Assembly (NCBI GenBank): GCA_051873875.1
Contig: JBJEFI010000093.1
Location: 1-8,515 of the forward strand
Reading direction: 5' to 3'
From: JBJEFI01 sp051873875
GTDB taxonomy: Bacteria; Bacillota; Bacilli; Bacillales; Bacillaceae_G
Length of the DNA: 8,515 nucleotides
In this document: piece by piece, positions 6,448 to 8,515 of the stretch
Layout of the letters: every line of letters begins with the position of its first letter
Position numbering within the stretch: the first letter of the stretch is position 1
Made by a program: the position numbers and the translations under genes
The notes under the pieces: generated by a model
What the model was told of the DNA's origin: nothing
The model's input: only the letters and a program-made list of their open reading frames with translations
Databases searched by the model: none

Positions 6448-7689
6448 CTATGCTGTTTGTAATGCTTCACTTGGTTCTGTTTGTTCATTTGTTTCATTAG
6501 ATAATGTGAAAATTGATAAACATGTTGATACAAAAACGATTCCGCCTAGTATCATATATGCTTGTGAAAATCCGATACTATCGTACATTCTTCCCGCAAT
6601 TGGAGCGATGACAGCTGCACCAACTTGGCTTGCGAATTGGAATCCAACTAAATATAATGTAGACGATAGACGATTATCGAAGTTTGCTGCTAAATATTTA
6701 AAGATGGCAATTAACATAATCGGTAATTCAAGCGCATGTAATAGTTTCATAAAGGAGATACCTATTGCACCATCTACCATTCCTGAACCAACAACACGGA
6801 ATGCCATAATAAATCCTGCTAATATTAACCCTTTTTTGCCACCAATTTTATTTACAATAAATGGAGCAACGAACATCATTCCTGCCTCAAGAAATACTTG
6901 AAGAGAATTTAAATATCCATATACTTGGTTTCCTAATGCTTCTGTACTAAATAACGATGCATAATACAATGGGAATTGTTGATCGTATACAGAGTAGAAG
7001 CATGTTACACCAACTACATAAAGAATAAAGAACCAAAACTTTGTTGATTTTAATAATAAACCAATATCTTTAAAGGTAACTGGATTTTGTTTTTCCATGT
7101 CCTCTGTATCTGTATCGTTTTCGATTTTTGTAAACGATAGTAAAAAAATTAAACAAACGGCTGTTCCAGATGCTATCCAGAAGTTAATGTTTGGGTTAAT
7201 GTTAAATAAACGACCTGCAAAGAACGTTGCAGCAGCCCAACCTAATGAACCCCACATGCGAGAACGACCATATTCAAAGTTACATTTTCGTCCAGCTTTT
7301 TCAATGTATGTTTCAATAGCACCAACACCAGCTGCAAATACTGTTCCAATGTACATCCCACCAATAATTGCCCCTAGTAGGAGGTTGAATTTTAACAATG
7401 GACCATATACATAAATGAAGAACGGTCCAACGAATACAAGTAGTGCCACGATTCCCCATAATAAGTTTTTCTTCATTCCTAGCTTATCGGAAACAATTCC
7501 GTATACTGGCTGTAAACATAATGCAAAGACTGCATTAAGAGAGAAGATAATCCCTGTTTGTCCACCTGTTAAACCAATTTCTTGCCCTAACCAAATTGAA
7601 AATAACGATGTTGCTGCGGACCATGTAAAAAAGTAGCAGAAGAAAAATCCACTTAATGTCCAATATTGTTTATTTATTTTTTTCCCCAT
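6448..7689 (-). CDS. cscB: Sucrose:H+ symporter, LacY/CscB-type (MFS oligosaccharide:H+ symporter family)
   Basis: An inner-membrane carrier bringing in sucrose with a proton, with about 12 membrane segments over 413 residues (LacY is 417). The segment 2-3 loop has the MFS motif G64-IVSDKLGMKK. LacY's sugar-binding residues appear at the same numbers: E126, R144 and W151, within F138-E-Y-G-R-S-R-M-W-G. Proton-coupling residues are R298, H318 and E321 (LacY R302, H322 and E325). LacY's E269 is absent. That region reads YGYLNSLQVFLEA, as in sucrose permease CscB from memory (GYLNSFQVFCEA), and FDNRLSST matches CscB's FDKRLSST. This favours sucrose over lactose. It is the first gene of the operon. 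The ATG has AAAGGAAG about 8 bases upstream, and the TAG stop runs straight into the invertase ribosome site. It sits behind a leader of about 230 bases with two operators. Confidence 0.94.
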   Translation of the reverse strand: MGKKINKQYWTLSGFFFCYFFTWSAATSLFSIWLGQEIGLTGGQTGIIFSLNAVFALCLQPVYGIVSDKLGMKKNLLWGIVALLVFVGPFFIYVYGPLLKFNLLLGAIIGGMYIGTVFAAGVGAIETYIEKAGRKCNFEYGRSRMWGSLGWAAATFFAGRLFNINPNINFWIASGTAVCLIFLLSFTKIENDTDTEDMEKQNPVTFKDIGLLLKSTKFWFFILYVVGVTCFYSVYDQQFPLYYASLFSTEALGNQVYGYLNSLQVFLEAGMMFVAPFIVNKIGGKKGLILAGFIMAFRVVGSGMVDGAIGISFMKLLHALELPIMLIAIFKYLAANFDNRLSSTLYLVGFQFASQVGAAVIAPIAGRMYDSIGFSQAYMILGGIVFVSTCLSIFTLSNETNEQTEPSEALQTA

Positions 7690-7791
7690 TTCAAAAACTT
7701 CCTTTCCTTGATAGTTGATTCACTTGTTTTTCATTAGAGGTTGTATGTAGTTTCCACTAATACCTTGACTTATTTTACTTGTTTTACAAAA

Positions 7792-7809
7792 TAGAAACGT
7801 TTCCAATTT
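7792..7809 (-). promoter_or_regulatory. LacI-family operator, promoter-distal copy
   Basis: The sequence tagaaacgtttccaattt contains the palindrome GAAACGTTTC (7794-7803) with the central CpG typical of LacI-family operators. It is identical over 18 bases to 7859-7876 and lies in the operon leader, about 100 bases before the permease start. It is likely bound by the LacI-type regulator at 2149-2955. It matches the cre consensus less well than the site at 7925-7938. Confidence 0.75.
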
Positions 7810-7858
7810 TAATTAAATAAAAAAGATGTTATACGTTATTTATTAAACGAATCTATTT

Positions 7859-7876
7859 TAGAAACGTTTCCAATTT
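7859..7876 (-). promoter_or_regulatory. LacI-family operator, promoter-proximal copy
   Basis: This is the second exact copy of tagaaacgtttccaattt, with palindrome GAAACGTTTC at 7861-7870. Its centre lies 67 bp from that of the other copy. It is downstream of the predicted start of transcription (about 7917), so repression would be by roadblock or looping rather than by covering the -35/-10. Confidence 0.75.
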
Positions 7877-7923
7877 CCGCTAAAAAGAAATCGGGATAAC
7901 TTTGTAACCCTTTTCACATTCTT

Positions 7924-7952
7924 ATAATAACGCTTTCATTTTGATATTGCAA
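7924..7952 (-). promoter_or_regulatory. Sigma-A promoter of the sucrose operon
   Basis: On the minus strand, TTGCAA (7952-7947) and TATTAT (7929-7924) are separated by exactly 17 bases. This is the best promoter-like sequence upstream of the permease. It predicts a start near 7917 and a leader of about 228 bases. Confidence 0.65.
7925..7938 (-). promoter_or_regulatory. cre-like catabolite-repression (CcpA) site over the -10
   Basis: TGAAAGCGTTATTA on the minus strand matches the Bacillus cre consensus TGWAANCGNTNWCA at 13 of 14 positions. It lies over the spacer and -10 of the operon promoter, where bound CcpA would block RNA polymerase. Glucose repression is inferred. Confidence 0.6.
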
Positions 7953-8134
7953 TAGTTTTTTTGAAATTTTATCTTTCTAAAATAAATTTAGTACTGATCA
8001 TTTCTGTACATAATTTCATAAAATCCCCTAAAATCATGCTTTATATTATAAGTATTCTACAAAAATTAATATTTTTCATTTGTAGGTTACTTAAAAGGAA
8101 AAAAGATTTTTTAACTCAAATTGCATTCACGTTT
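7953..8134. other. Very AT-rich spacer
   Basis: I see no gene here. The plus-strand frame at 7961-8158 (65 codons, rich in I, F, K and L) has no ribosome site, runs into the antisense of the membrane-protein gene, and looks like chance in AT-rich DNA. I found no clear terminator for the membrane-protein gene in this stretch. Confidence 0.5.
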
Positions 8135-8407
8135 TTATCCTCTATTTTTTCTAAATAGAACTACAAAAAATGATATAATGCTGGCTAAGAAAAAAGTGAT
8201 ACCTAAATAAATCAAAGTCAACGTTCCCTCTTCATTTCTTTGGGCAAGATCTGGTGCTAAAAAATAAAGTAATACTGCAATTATACAAAGTGAAAGGCTA
8301 GGAATAAGACGCATTGTATACCTAATCTTATAAGAAAAGTAGATTACCACAGCTAATACTACAATTGGTATTAACCAAAATATTAGTGTCAGAGTCCCTT
8401 CGTCCAT
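8135..8407 (-). CDS. Small three-helix membrane protein of unknown function
   Basis: This 90-residue protein has three predicted membrane segments, at about 8-26, 35-51 and 63-85. It has a basic loop after the first (KIRYTMR) and a basic C-terminus (FRKNRG). That puts the N-terminus and the second loop on one side and the positively charged segments on the cytoplasmic side. The short motif EGTLTLI occurs twice, at residues 3-9 and 60-66, each time just before a membrane segment. The ATG is preceded by a perfect AAGGAGG about 10 bases away, and a TATACT lies further upstream. It could belong to the small Bacillus YesK-like membrane proteins, but that is only an impression from size and layout. 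It is transcribed towards the sucrose operon from its own promoter and shows no functional link to it. Confidence 0.75.
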   Translation of the reverse strand: MDEGTLTLIFWLIPIVVLAVVIYFSYKIRYTMRLIPSLSLCIIAVLLYFLAPDLAQRNEEGTLTLIYLGITFFLASIISFFVVLFRKNRG

Positions 8408-8429
8408 ATAAAAAAATCCTCCTTATTTT

Positions 8430-8435
8430 AGTATA
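8430..8435 (-). promoter_or_regulatory. Possible -10 box of the small membrane-protein gene
   Basis: TATACT on the minus strand lies 22 bases before the start codon and just ahead of the AAGGAGG site. I see no good -35 at 16-18 bases. The same bases read TATAAT on the plus strand (8432-8437), so direction is not certain. Confidence 0.3.
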
Positions 8436-8515
8436 ATCTGAGAAATAACTATTTGCTGATTACCTCTTCATTTATATTCAATGAAATAAGAATAAGTCCT
8501 TGTTTTAAATATTAC

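Noticed and set aside
6407..6901. Long plus-strand frame (164 codons) opposite the permease and invertase genes
   Set aside because: It is an antisense shadow of two clearly recognisable coding genes, with no ribosome site and no recognisable motif.
7690..7740. Tiny leader ORF (ATG AAA AAC AAG TGA) just before the permease
   Set aside because: Four codons with no ribosome site and no attenuator structure nearby, so it is probably chance.
7961..8158. Plus-strand 65-codon frame that looks like a small hydrophobic protein
   Set aside because: Its composition is what AT-rich DNA gives by chance. It has no ribosome site and overlaps the better-supported minus-strand membrane gene.
1..8515. CRISPR arrays, tRNA or rRNA genes, insertion sequences
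   Set aside because: I saw no regularly spaced repeats, cloverleaf-type tRNA signatures, transposase-like proteins or terminal inverted repeats. The repeated elements found are operators and terminator stems.

Overview
The window looks like low-G+C Firmicutes DNA, most likely Bacillus cereus group or a close relative. Genes are AT-rich, preceded by strong AGGAGG-type ribosome sites, and separated by compact hairpin-plus-T-run terminators. The left-hand D,D-carboxypeptidase and the small hypothetical proteins fit that group. This is judged by eye, not by search. The sequence is a draft: two runs of exactly 100 N (2383-2482 and 4828-4927) look like default scaffold gaps of unknown true length.

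Left part (1-1580): a broken minus-strand coding remnant at the edge, then a minus-strand secreted D-alanyl-D-alanine carboxypeptidase-like gene. The latter has lost its last ~36 codons to a one-base frameshift and carries KIG where the family normally has KTG. A mostly empty 350-base spacer follows.

Middle part (1580-3540): a plus-strand Nudix hydrolase converges on a minus-strand LacI-type regulator interrupted by the first N-gap. A small plus-strand NTF2/SnoaL-like gene is divergent from the regulator.

Right part (3794-7960), the core: a minus-strand sucrose operon in the order permease, GH32 invertase, fructokinase. All three proteins resemble the E. coli CscB, CscA and CscK set rather than the usual Bacillus PTS route. 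The permease keeps the LacY-type proton-coupling residues. Sucrose should therefore enter unphosphorylated by proton symport, be split to glucose and fructose in the cytoplasm, and the fructose be phosphorylated by the PfkB-family kinase. The nearby LacI-type protein is the obvious candidate repressor.

Control region (7690-7960): a good sigma-A promoter with a cre-like catabolite-repression site lying over its -10, followed downstream by two identical 18-bp copies of a LacI-family operator (core GAAACGTTTC) 67 bp apart, inside a leader of roughly 230 bases. This reads as dual control: CcpA blocks the promoter and the sucrose regulator blocks elongation and/or loops the DNA.

Right edge: a minus-strand 90-residue membrane protein with a repeated EGTLTLI motif. 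I see no CRISPR array, tRNA, rRNA or insertion sequence. The locus is an unusual combination of known parts rather than a wholly new system.
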